A DNA stretch of 11,264 nt from an uncultured Eubacteriales bacterium (GTDB taxonomy: Bacteria; Bacillota; Clostridia; Oscillospirales; QAKW01), in contig CAKRPM010000018.1 in assembly GCA_934378025.1 (NCBI GenBank), positions 1-11,264 on the forward strand, in the 5' to 3' direction. This document shows positions 1 to 8,638 of the stretch, in pieces; position 1 is the first letter of the stretch; every line of letters starts with the position of its first letter. The notes beneath the pieces were generated by a model. The model ran no database searches, was not told the DNA's origin, and saw nothing but the letters and a program-made list of their open reading frames with translations. The position numbers were made by a program, and so were the translations under genes.

Positions 1-841
1 GATCGGTATACATATACCCGGGATAGCCGCGGCGGCCGGGAACCTCCTTGCGCGCGGCGGAAACCTCGCGCAGAGCCTCGGCGTAGTTGGTGATATCCGT
101 CAAAATAACCAGCACGTGCATACCCTTTTCAAAAGCAAGATACTCTGCGGCCGTCAACGCCATTTTCGGCGTTGCAATACGCTCGATGGCAGGGTCGTTG
201 GCCAAATTTACAAACAACACCGTACGATCCAGCGCGCCGGTTTGGCGGAAGCTTTCAATAAAGAAATTGGATTCCTCAAAGGTAATTCCCATGGCGGCAA
301 ATACCACCGCAAAGTTTTCATCCTTTCCCAGCACCTTGGCCTGACGGGCGATCTGCGCCGCCAGATTGGCGTGCGGCAATCCGCTGGCGGAAAAGATGGG
401 CAGCTTTTGCCCGCGCACCAGGGTATTCAGACCGTCAATGGCCGATATGCCGGTTTGTATAAACTCCTGCGGATATTCACGCGCCGCAGGATTGATGGGG
501 GTTCCGTTGACGTCCAGGCGCATTTCCGGAATGATTTCGGGTCCGTCGTCAATCGGGCGGCCCAAACCGTCAAAAATACGACCCAGCATATCCTCGGATA
601 CGCCCAACTCCATCTGCCGTCCGGTAAAACGCACTTTACTGTTGGACAAATTGATACCCGTGGAACTTTCAAACAACTGCACCAGAGCATTATCGCCGTT
701 GATTTCCAGCACCCGACAACGGCGTTTTTCGCCGTTTTCCAGCTCGATTTCACCCAGTTCGTTATAGTGAACGCCCTGCACCTTGCGGACCAACATCAAA
801 GGACCCGCAACCTCTTCGATTGTTCTGTATTCTCTCGGCAT
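1..841 (-). CDS. atpB: V-type ATP synthase subunit B (partial, C-terminus missing)
   Basis: This is the non-catalytic nucleotide-binding subunit of the cytoplasmic A3B3 head of a V/A-type ATPase. The 280 codons present correspond to about the first 60% of a protein usually near 460 residues; the rest lies beyond the left edge. The start [18 protein letters not shown] is typical of the family. As expected for B, the place where A has a P-loop instead reads [15 protein letters not shown] (about 150-164), and the signature [13 protein letters not shown] (about 268-280) follows just before the edge. The ATG lies one base after the TAG of subunit A and has an AAGGAGG site inside the end of that gene, so the two are probably translationally coupled. 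The ortholog in Enterococcus hirae is NtpB. Identification is secure. Confidence 0.97.
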   Translation of the reverse strand, partial: MPREYRTIEEVAGPLMLVRKVQGVHYNELGEIELENGEKRRCRVLEINGDNALVQLFESSTGINLSNSKVRFTGRQMELGVSEDMLGRIFDGLGRPIDDGPEIIPEMRLDVNGTPINPAAREYPQEFIQTGISAIDGLNTLVRGQKLPIFSASGLPHANLAAQIARQAKVLGKDENFAVVFAAMGITFEESNFFIESFRQTGALDRTVLFVNLANDPAIERIATPKMALTAAEYLAFEKGMHVLVILTDITNYAEALREVSAARKEVPGRRGYPGYMYTD

Positions 842-842
842 A

Positions 843-2609
843 CTAATCCTCCTTGACAGCCTTTTGCATCTCGGCCGTGATTTGTTCGTCAACCGCCTTG
901 TACTGCTTGTCGATTTCCTCTTCGGGAACATATTTAAAGCGGCCGATCTTCTCCCGTACCGGCAAAGCGGCCATTTTTTCAACATCGCCGTTTTTCTCCA
1001 GCATTTGCACACCGGCGTCGTAATACTTCAAAATCAGGCGCATCATATACAGCTGTTTTTTCAGACTGGTATAGGTATCCACCTCATGAAACGCCAGCTG
1101 ATGCAAAAAGTCCTCGCGAATGGAACGCGCCGTTTCCATTTTCAACCGATCGCCCGCACTCAGTGCGTCCATGCCGACCAGTTTTACGATTTCTTCCAGC
1201 TCGGCCTCCGCCTGCAGCAACGCCATCAATCTGCCCCGCAATTTCATCCAATCGGGATCCACGTTTTCCGCATACCAGGAGGACAGCAGATCCACATAAA
1301 GAGAATAGCTGGTCAGCCAGTTAATGGCAGGGAAATGACGTTTGTAGGCCAAAGACGCATCCAGCCCCCAGAAAACTTTAACAATACGAAGCGTCGCCTG
1401 ACTGACCGGTTCGGAAATATCGCCGCCCGGCGGGGATACCGCACCGATGACGCTCAGCGCGCCCTCTCGGCCGACTTTTCCTTTGGAAATTACGCGGCCC
1501 GCCCGCTCATAAAACTGCGCCAATCGACTGCCCAGATAAGCGGGGTAACCCTCCTCACCCGGCATTTCTTCCAATCGGCCGGACATTTCACGAAGTGCCT
1601 CCGCCCAACGCGAGGTGGAGTCCGCCATCAAGGCGACCGAATAGCCCATGTCACGGAAATATTCCGCAATGGTAATTCCGGTATAGATGGACGCTTCGCG
1701 CGCCGCAACCGGCATATCCGAGGTGTTGGCAATCAGCACGGTGCGTTCCATCAGCGATTTCCCCGTATGCGGATCGATCAGCTGCGGGAACTCATTGAGT
1801 ACATCCGTCATTTCATTACCGCGCTCGCCGCATCCGATGTAAACGACAATATCCGCTTCCGCCCATTTGGCCAGCTGATGCTGCGTTACGGTTTTGCCGC
1901 TGCCGAACGGGCCCGGAATGGCGGCAATGCCGCCCTTGGCAATCGGGAAAAGGCAATCCACCACACGCTGTCCGGTGATCAGCGGTTTATCCGGAGAGAG
2001 CTTTTTGGCATACGGTCTGCCGCGGCGCACCGGCCATTTCTGCATCAGGGTGATTTCCCGATCGCCCTTTTCGGTGGCCACCACGCAAACGGTATCCGTT
2101 ACATGAAATGCACCGCTTTGAATGGTTTTAATCGTACCGCTCACATCAAAGGGCACCATAATTTTATGCAAAACAATATCCGTTTCCTGCACGGTGCCGA
2201 TGATATCGCCGCCCTCGACGGTGTCTCCGATTTTGGCGCTCGGCTCAAAATTCCAAACAAGATCTCTTTTAAGCGACGGCACCTCCACACCTCTGTGTAA
2301 ATTCATGCCGCTGACTTTCATAATATCGTCCAACGGCCGCTGAATTCCATCAAAAATACTGCCGATCAGTCCCGGTCCGAGCTCTACGCTCATCGGCTCG
2401 CCCGTCGACTCCACCGGCTCCCCGGTGCCAAGACCCGAGGTTTCCTCATACACCTGAACCGAGGCCTTGTCGCCGTGCATTTCGATGATTTCTCCGATCA
2501 ATCTTTGATCGCTGACGCGCACCACGTCGAACATATTTGCGTCCCGCATCCCCTGCGCAATGACCAGCGGACCCGAAACCTTTAAAATCGTGCCTTTACT
2601 CATGTTCAT
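843..2609 (-). CDS. atpA: V-type ATP synthase subunit A (catalytic)
   Basis: This is the catalytic subunit of the V/A-type ATPase head; it hydrolyses or makes ATP and couples that to rotation of the central stalk. The protein is complete at 588 residues, the usual length. Visible motifs are the P-loop GPFGSGKT (233-240), GERGNEM (261-267), the Walker B strand VALMAD ending at D330, and [15 protein letters not shown] (349-363). A region at about 110-190 is the insertion that separates V/A-type A subunits from F-type beta subunits. The ATG at 2609 overlaps the TGA of subunit F in an ATGA arrangement. A second in-frame ATG at 2603 (MNMSKG) is better spaced from the purine-rich AGAAAGAGAG, so the true start could be two codons later. 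The E. hirae ortholog is NtpA. Confidence 0.98.
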   Translation of the reverse strand: MNMSKGTILKVSGPLVIAQGMRDANMFDVVRVSDQRLIGEIIEMHGDKASVQVYEETSGLGTGEPVESTGEPMSVELGPGLIGSIFDGIQRPLDDIMKVSGMNLHRGVEVPSLKRDLVWNFEPSAKIGDTVEGGDIIGTVQETDIVLHKIMVPFDVSGTIKTIQSGAFHVTDTVCVVATEKGDREITLMQKWPVRRGRPYAKKLSPDKPLITGQRVVDCLFPIAKGGIAAIPGPFGSGKTVTQHQLAKWAEADIVVYIGCGERGNEMTDVLNEFPQLIDPHTGKSLMERTVLIANTSDMPVAAREASIYTGITIAEYFRDMGYSVALMADSTSRWAEALREMSGRLEEMPGEEGYPAYLGSRLAQFYERAGRVISKGKVGREGALSVIGAVSPPGGDISEPVSQATLRIVKVFWGLDASLAYKRHFPAINWLTSYSLYVDLLSSWYAENVDPDWMKLRGRLMALLQAEAELEEIVKLVGMDALSAGDRLKMETARSIREDFLHQLAFHEVDTYTSLKKQLYMMRLILKYYDAGVQMLEKNGDVEKMAALPVREKIGRFKYVPEEEIDKQYKAVDEQITAEMQKAVKED

Positions 2610-2935
2610 CTCTCTTTCTGATTTTCTAAAATATCCGATCCGACCGCTTTTTCCACGGCGGCATGTACCTGCCGCATGCCGATGCCGGTATTGCCGGCAA
2701 CGCCCGGAATCGGAAGAATCGCCGGTAATAACAGTGCGTCATATTTTTGAATATGCGGCAACATTTGCTCATACAACGCCTCGGTAATAAAAATCACCGC
2801 AAAACCGCCGGCGGTCACCATTTCCTCCAGTTTTCGGGTGGCGCTTTGCGCCTCATCCACGGGAAATACCGAAAGGCCGAGCGAGGCAAAGCCGTTAATG
2901 CTTTCACGATCTCCCAATACTGCCACTCTATACAT
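2606..2935 (-). CDS. atpF: V-type ATP synthase subunit F (central stalk)
   Basis: This is a small central-stalk subunit that sits with subunit D on the rotor of the V/A-type ATPase (called NtpG in E. hirae). The 109-residue length is usual. The N-terminus [20 protein letters not shown] forms the first strand and turn of the Rossmann-like fold, and the conserved C-terminal segment [12 protein letters not shown] (76-87) is followed by an AVEKAVG helix. The start overlaps the end of subunit C by 8 bases, with a GGGAG ribosome site inside that gene. The stop overlaps the start of subunit A. These overlaps and the gene order support the assignment independently of the motifs. Confidence 0.95.
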   Translation of the reverse strand: MYRVAVLGDRESINGFASLGLSVFPVDEAQSATRKLEEMVTAGGFAVIFITEALYEQMLPHIQKYDALLLPAILPIPGVAGNTGIGMRQVHAAVEKAVGSDILENQKER

Positions 2936-3887
2936 ATAGCTCCCGTATCCTTTCCCGAATCATTCTCTCCGACGCGCCGCTTGACTTGCAAATAAGGACA
3001 ATGCGCACCGTTTTGATTTCCGTTTGTCTTGCAAAATAATAAGCAATCAACGGATCGGGGCCGAAGCTTGTCAGCTTGGCCGATTGAACCAATTCGATCA
3101 GTGCGTCGTCTCCCCATTTTTCAAAGGCGGACATCGAAATTTTCAGTTTTTCCGCCGCTTCGGCGAAGCGGCTCTGCGTCAACATCGAAAGCAGCTCGTT
3201 GGTTCCTCTTTGCGCAGCGTCTGCCAGCACGGCGCTGTCCAACTCCTCCGACCCGCAAAGGGCTCTTTCCAGAAAATCATAGTCCTTGCCGACCTTAGCC
3301 GCACGATAAGCGGTCTTAATATCGCAAAGCGCGGTAAAGAGCTGTGCATACGCCTCCAACAGCCGACTGCCCGAATCGTGCGCGGTGCTTTGCATGGTGC
3401 GCAGCATGGTGCGATCCAAATATAAATCCATGGCCTGTGCGTCGCCGGTTTGTACCAAAATTTCATATCCCTGCTGTGCGGGACGACGCAACATCGGCGG
3501 CAGAAACTCATACTGCTTATTTTGCAGCGTTTCCTGCAATGATTCAAGCGCCAAAACGGTATTGGGCAGATAAAACGGCACCGGGTCGGTATCCGTCACC
3601 ATGCCTCTGAGCGCCGCCTTCAAATTGTGAAAATCATCGGGCAGCGTCAATGGTGCCAGCAGTGCCGGTTGCGAGAGCAGCTCTTTGATTTCTTCAAAGG
3701 CGCGGCGGCTCTCGTTTTGAAACATGGTCGGCATCGGCACCGCGGTGTCCCAGCCTTTTGCGCGCAGCATTTCCGTAATCTCTTCCGTGGAAGCGGAGAT
3801 CATCTGCTCGATATCGCCGGGCGTCAACAGCGTGCTTTCCAGCGCGCGGACCTTTGCGTCCGCAAAGGCAAATTGTGTATCTTTCAT
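2928..3887 (-). CDS. atpC: V-type ATP synthase subunit C (rotor adaptor)
   Basis: Subunit C (NtpC, related to V-ATPase subunit d) is the funnel-shaped adaptor that links the central stalk to the membrane K ring. The protein is 319 residues and mostly predicted helical, within the usual range. The best family marker is the C-terminal stretch with PLIAYYFARQTEIKTVRIVL followed by [13 protein letters not shown]. The rest is poorly conserved, as is normal for this subunit. The ATG at 3887 is preceded by AAGGCGG. Twelve bases separate it from the stop of subunit E, and its end overlaps subunit F by 8 bases. Assignment rests on the C-terminal motif plus gene order and is firm. Confidence 0.95.
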   Translation of the reverse strand: MKDTQFAFADAKVRALESTLLTPGDIEQMISASTEEITEMLRAKGWDTAVPMPTMFQNESRRAFEEIKELLSQPALLAPLTLPDDFHNLKAALRGMVTDTDPVPFYLPNTVLALESLQETLQNKQYEFLPPMLRRPAQQGYEILVQTGDAQAMDLYLDRTMLRTMQSTAHDSGSRLLEAYAQLFTALCDIKTAYRAAKVGKDYDFLERALCGSEELDSAVLADAAQRGTNELLSMLTQSRFAEAAEKLKISMSAFEKWGDDALIELVQSAKLTSFGPDPLIAYYFARQTEIKTVRIVLICKSSGASERMIRERIRELYV

Positions 3888-3899
3888 GGCCGCACCGCC

Positions 3900-4484
3900 T
3901 TAGGAAAACAATGTTTCGGATATAATATCCTTCAGTTGATCCGCGTTTTCTTCAATAATTGCCTCAAACGAACAATTTTGTTCGATATCGCCGTACTGCA
4001 AAATCACGCCGCCGGAGATATCCGCCGCTTTTCCGATTTCAAAAGAAAACGCAGGACAACGCGCATGAATTTGTTTTTCAAAATCTTCGGGCAAGCGCTC
4101 TTGATCCTTCTGAGAAAAATGAAGAACGCAAGCCCCTTCCCCGGCATTTTTTTCGATCAGCGACAACAGCAGGGAAAAATTTTCTTCCGTCGGCAAATTG
4201 ACCAGATGCGCCTGCAGGGCGTCCAATACTTCTCCGATTTTTCTGCCCTTAAAGCCCAGGATTTCCCTACGGCTTTCCGCCATTACGGCCACGCGGCCGC
4301 TTTCCGACATACGGGCGACATCCTCCGCCAGCTTTTGCGCCTCGGCCTGTTCATATCGCTCAACCGCCCGATCGCTGCGCGATTGAATTTCCGCCGTTTC
4401 GGCCTGAGCCTGCCGTAAAATTTCGGCGGCGGCGGTTTGGCCGATTTCGTCAATGCTTTGAATTATTTTCTCAAGTCCGGTCAT
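3900..4484 (-). CDS. atpE: V-type ATP synthase subunit E (peripheral stalk)
   Basis: Subunit E forms the peripheral stalk with the G/H-type subunit and holds the A3B3 head still against rotation. The protein is 194 residues. The first 85 or so are charged, Ala/Glu/Gln/Arg-rich and without helix breakers, matching the long N-terminal helix that makes a right-handed coiled coil with the partner. The second half is a mixed alpha/beta domain ending in SFEAIIEENADQLKDIISE, which resembles E-subunit C-termini. The ATG at 4484 has an AAGGTGAT ribosome site and lies 9 bases after the K stop. The order K-E-C matches the ntp operon of E. hirae. Confidence 0.93.
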   Translation of the reverse strand: MTGLEKIIQSIDEIGQTAAAEILRQAQAETAEIQSRSDRAVERYEQAEAQKLAEDVARMSESGRVAVMAESRREILGFKGRKIGEVLDALQAHLVNLPTEENFSLLLSLIEKNAGEGACVLHFSQKDQERLPEDFEKQIHARCPAFSFEIGKAADISGGVILQYGDIEQNCSFEAIIEENADQLKDIISETLFS

Positions 4485-4493
4485 ATCATCACC

Positions 4494-6915
<2,422 letters not shown>

Positions 6916-6927
6916 TTCCAGTTTGGC

Positions 6928-6941
6928 CGTAAAATCACCTT
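6928..6941 (-). promoter_or_regulatory. Ribosome binding site with probable ACG start of subunit I
   Basis: Read leftward, AAGGTGA (6941-6935) is followed by TTTT and then ACG (6930-6928), in frame with subunit I. The codons from ACG to the first ATG read ACG-GCC-AAA-CTG-GAA-ATG, so the protein would begin MAKLEMQKIEI, a form common at the N-terminus of this family. The ATG at 6915 lies about 22 bases from the core of this site, too far for normal use, and has no better site of its own. No ATG, GTG or TTG occurs in frame between the upstream stop at 6957-6955 and 6915. Use of ACG is an inference; an ATG-to-ACG sequence error would look the same. Confidence 0.5.
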
Positions 6942-6961
6942 CTTTTTTACGATATTATTAT

Positions 6962-7273
6962 TTAGGAAAACAATGCGCTCATACAAGCGGCAACGGCTTT
7001 TTCACGATTTTCTCGTGTTTGTTCCTCCAAATGCCGCTTTTTCTCCTCGGTCAGCATGTGCTGCCCGCTGCGCAGCTTGGCAATGCTTTGCTCGACTTCG
7101 CTTTCGCTTTTTTCCCGTTTTTCCCGGGCGCGTTGCTCTGCCGCCTGCATGGCCTGCTCTTCCGCAGTCCTCGCATCCGCCAGCATTTTTTCTTTTTCGG
7201 CGGTGGCTTGCTCAACGGCTTTGTCCATGGCCGTTTCGGCGTCCATCACCTTTTTCAGCGCCTGTGTTGCCAT
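6962..7273 (-). CDS. V-type ATP synthase G/H-type subunit (peripheral stalk)
   Basis: This is the first gene of the ATPase operon, 103 residues, and almost entirely one charged helix: rich in Ala, Glu, Lys, Arg and Gln, with no proline or long hydrophobic stretch. Its composition and first position before I-K-E-C match the G/H-type peripheral-stalk subunit, called NtpF in E. hirae and AhaH in archaea, which makes a coiled coil with subunit E. The start MATQALKKV at 7273 was chosen because AAGGGAGG lies 6 bases upstream. Longer in-frame readings begin inside the promoter and cross the leader hairpin. Sequence motifs are weak in this family, so the call rests on composition, length and position. 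Confidence 0.85.
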   Translation of the reverse strand: MATQALKKVMDAETAMDKAVEQATAEKEKMLADARTAEEQAMQAAEQRAREKREKSESEVEQSIAKLRSGQHMLTEEKKRHLEEQTRENREKAVAACMSALFS

Positions 7274-7331
7274 AAAAAACCTCCCTTGTTCATTTTGTTG
7301 ATAAGAATAGTATGGTTTTTTCTTCTGAAAT

Positions 7332-7370
7332 AAAACAAAAAGGGAGCGTATCCTACAGACAGCTCCCCTT
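7332..7370 (-). terminator. Intrinsic terminator-like hairpin in the ATPase operon leader
   Basis: Read leftward, AAGGGGAGC (7370-7362) pairs with GCTCCCTTT (7347-7339): nine pairs including one G-U, closing a 14-base loop. Five Ts follow from the base of the stem, then G and TTTT. This is a good intrinsic terminator. It lies after the lipoprotein gene, so it can end that transcript, but it also lies about 20 bases downstream of the predicted start of the ATPase transcript and therefore inside the ATPase leader. It could act as an attenuator. No antiterminator fold is evident in the short stretch before it. Confidence 0.75.
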
Positions 7371-7396
7371 AGTGTAAATGTTCTATTTCTATCCAA

Positions 7397-7425
7397 ATCA
7401 TACCATATCGCTTTGTTTCTGTCAA
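7397..7425 (-). promoter_or_regulatory. Promoter of the V-type ATPase operon
   Basis: Read leftward, TTGACA (7425-7420) and TATGAT (7402-7397) are separated by exactly 17 bases. The -35 box is perfect and the -10 box has five of six consensus bases for the housekeeping sigma factor. Transcription would start near 7390, giving a leader of about 117 bases that contains the hairpin at 7370-7339. It is the only consensus promoter seen before the operon. Confidence 0.88.
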
Positions 7426-7487
7426 TAGTAGAAACTGGTTAATTTATGTACAAAATGTTAGGTAATAGACATATTTTATTTAATTGT

Positions 7488-7997
7488 TTATTGTTTTGAA
7501 AATGTTACGCTTTTCGCACAATTGAGAAAAATGGGTTTCATCATGGCATAGCTTTCCTGCGGCGCGGCAAACTGCACAATCCAGAATGCGTCGCTCCCCT
7601 TATACACGGCCAACAGGTGCCCCACCTCTTCCTTTTCATACTGATGGGTATATTCAAAATACGTTACGCCCTCCGCCCGAGTAATCTCCGTGGGCGCAAG
7701 AGTCTCATTTTCTTTATGCACCAATTCGGCGTAGGCCTCTGCCGTCTCCTCCCGAAAATCGGGATAGTCCTCAAAGCGCTCCTTTCGAACCAAAACCACC
7801 GCCTGCCGCGAGGTAAACGCCGCGGTGTAATTTTCCACCGTTTGCTGCGTAAATTCTTCGGTGAGGGTGATTTGCATGCCCTCAACTTCAAATTTCTTTT
7901 CCGGCGCCGAGAAAACGCTTTTGGCACTGCATGCGGCACACATCACAAAACTCATAATAAGCGCCCAAAGCCGCAGAGCCTTTTTTATTCTTTTCAT
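7488..7997 (-). CDS. Predicted small lipoprotein of unknown function
   Basis: The product has 169 residues. Its N-terminus is a lipoprotein-like signal: basic KRIKK, then a hydrophobic stretch, then MSFVMCAACS. C23 is the likely lipidated cysteine, although cysteine at its -3 position makes the lipobox imperfect. The mature part is a soluble domain of about 140 residues with alternating strands, such as GMQITLTEEF and GVTYFEYTHQY, and ends in NCAKSVTF. The pattern recalls the PsbP/DcrB-like fold of small extracytoplasmic proteins, but this is only a resemblance. The ATG at 7997 has a strong AAAGGAGG site; a longer reading would run back through the terminator and tRNA-Gln. The function is not known. 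Confidence 0.85.
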   Translation of the reverse strand: MKRIKKALRLWALIMSFVMCAACSAKSVFSAPEKKFEVEGMQITLTEEFTQQTVENYTAAFTSRQAVVLVRKERFEDYPDFREETAEAYAELVHKENETLAPTEITRAEGVTYFEYTHQYEKEEVGHLLAVYKGSDAFWIVQFAAPQESYAMMKPIFLNCAKSVTFSKQ

Positions 7998-8016
7998 TTT
8001 TTCCTCCTTTTTTACG

Positions 8017-8051
8017 AAAAAGCGCCGAACCCGTACTACGGGTCCGGCGCT
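8017..8051 (-). terminator. Intrinsic terminator of the tRNA operon
   Basis: Arms at 8051-8045 and 8027-8021 form seven pairs (AGCGCCG with CGGCGCT on the plus strand). After one A-C mismatch there are five further pairs ending at a small loop near 8036. Read leftward, the stem is followed by a run of Ts at 8021-8017. It begins 3 bases after the encoded CCA of tRNA-Gln, so it ends the tRNA transcript. The ribosome site of the lipoprotein gene begins only 7 bases further on. Confidence 0.88.
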
Positions 8052-8054
8052 GCT

Positions 8055-8131
8055 TGGTTGGGATAGAAGGACTCGAACCTTCGGAATGACGGAGTCAAAG
8101 TCCGTTGCCTTACCGACTTGGCTATATCCCA
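8055..8131 (-). tRNA. tRNA-Gln (anticodon TTG)
   Basis: The acceptor arms TGGGATA (8131-8125) and TATCCCA (8065-8059) form seven pairs, followed by discriminator A and encoded CCA ending at 8055. The anticodon arm is ACGGA-CTTTGAC-TCCGT, with TTG reading CAA (and CAG by wobble). The T arm contains GGTTCGAGTCC. The first base U paired to A72 is typical of tRNA-Gln. It is the last gene of the cluster and is followed by the terminator. Confidence 0.97.
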
Positions 8132-8134
8132 GGA

Positions 8135-8212
8135 TGGGGTGGATGATGGGATTCAAACCCACGACCTCCAGAGCCACAATCTGGCGTTCTAATCAACTGA
8201 ACTACACCCACC
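8135..8212 (-). tRNA. tRNA-His (anticodon GTG)
   Basis: The acceptor stem is GTGGGTG with CATCCAC (one G-U pair). The extra G at position -1 (8212) faces C73, the hallmark of tRNA-His. CCA is encoded at 8137-8135. The anticodon arm CCAGA-TTGTGGC-TCTGG carries GTG for histidine, and the T loop GTTTGAATC fits. Only three bases separate it from tRNA-Gln. Confidence 0.97.
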
Positions 8213-8217
8213 ATATC

Positions 8218-8370
8218 TGTAAATCGGTGATTGAAAGAATGCTCTCAAAGATCGCATACCCTTTTATCTGCCGATCAAAACCCTTGGCAATCATAATCGG
8301 ATTGCTCCCCCGATTTTTAAAACCGACGGCAGGGCACCCTGCTTTGATATGCTTTCAATCATCGTTTACA
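8218..8370 (-). repeat. Structured inverted-repeat element between tRNA-Arg and tRNA-His
   Basis: A left arm at 8218-8237 (TGTAAATCGGTGATTGAAAG) and a right arm at 8352-8370 (CTTTCAATCATCGTTTACA) are inverted copies, forming about 18 pairs with one bulge and one mismatch. Further nested pairs follow inward: TCAAAG 8245-8250 with CTTTGA 8342-8347, and CTGCCG 8268-8273 with CGGCAG 8327-8332. The centre has two competing hairpins, GCAATC with GATTGC and AATCGG with CCGATT. The element fills the tRNA spacer to within 3-5 bases of each tRNA, while the other spacers in the two pairs are 3 bases. It would be transcribed with the tRNAs. It could be a MITE-like insertion, a processing signal or a small structured RNA. 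No target duplication and no convincing open reading frame are seen. Confidence 0.7.
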
Positions 8371-8373
8371 AAG

Positions 8374-8450
<77 letters not shown>

Positions 8451-8453
8451 GTA

Positions 8454-8527
8454 TGGAGCAGGTGATGGGAATCGAACCCACGTGTCCAGCTTGGAAGGCT
8501 AGCGTTCTACCATTGAACTACACCTGC
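8454..8527 (-). tRNA. tRNA-Gly (anticodon TCC)
   Basis: The acceptor stem GCAGGTG pairs with CACCTGC, followed by T73 and encoded CCA ending at 8454. The anticodon loop CTTCCAA carries TCC, reading GGA and GGG. The T arm contains GGTTCGATTCC. It is the first gene of the cluster, and its 5' end lies about nine bases from the predicted transcription start. Confidence 0.97.
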
Positions 8528-8542
8528 ATAAATTGCTAAAAT

Positions 8543-8571
8543 ATAATACCACACCTTGAAATCTATGTCAA
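8543..8571 (-). promoter_or_regulatory. Promoter of the tRNA operon
   Basis: Read leftward, TTGACA (8571-8566) and TATTAT (8548-8543) are separated by exactly 17 bases, and an AT-rich stretch lies upstream of the -35 box. This near-consensus housekeeping promoter would start transcription near 8536, a few bases before tRNA-Gly, as expected for a stable-RNA operon. Confidence 0.9.
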
Positions 8572-8597
8572 GATATATTTGGAAATTTCGCTTTTTT

Positions 8598-8631
8598 GGG
8601 ACGGGGCGCGCGGAAAAAAGCGCCCCGTCCC
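8598..8631 (-). terminator. GC-rich 12-bp hairpin after clpE, without a U tail
   Basis: A perfect 12-bp stem is formed by GGGACGGGGCGC (8598-8609) and GCGCCCCGTCCC (8620-8631) around a 10-base loop. It begins 7 bases after the clpE stop and ends before the tRNA promoter, so a role as the clpE 3' end is likely. It is not a canonical terminator: read leftward, the six Ts are in the loop (8619-8614) and the bases after the stem are six As (8597-8592). The loop Ts and trailing As are complementary, as part of a competing 9-bp pairing of CGCTTTTTT with AAAAAAGCG. Confidence 0.6.
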
Positions 8632-8638
8632 GATCAAA

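Noticed and set aside
7274..7396. In-frame N-terminal extension of the first ATPase gene from a TTG at 7396.
   Set aside because: It would start upstream of the predicted transcription start, in the -10 region, and cross the terminator hairpin. The ATG at 7273 has an excellent ribosome site and the right family length.
7998..8177. N-terminal extension of the lipoprotein frame back to 8177.
   Set aside because: It would translate tRNA-Gln, part of tRNA-His and the terminator stem. The ATG at 7997 has AAAGGAGG and begins a proper signal peptide.
8290..8362. A 23-codon leftward frame from the ATG at 8362, inside the inter-tRNA element.
   Set aside because: No ribosome site is evident, the frame is very short, and the bases are explained by the inverted-repeat structure.
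8213..8373. The arms GATTGAAAG and CTTTCAATC recall the ends of some CRISPR repeats.
   Set aside because: There are only two copies, in inverted orientation, with no regular direct repeats or spacers and no cas genes in the window.
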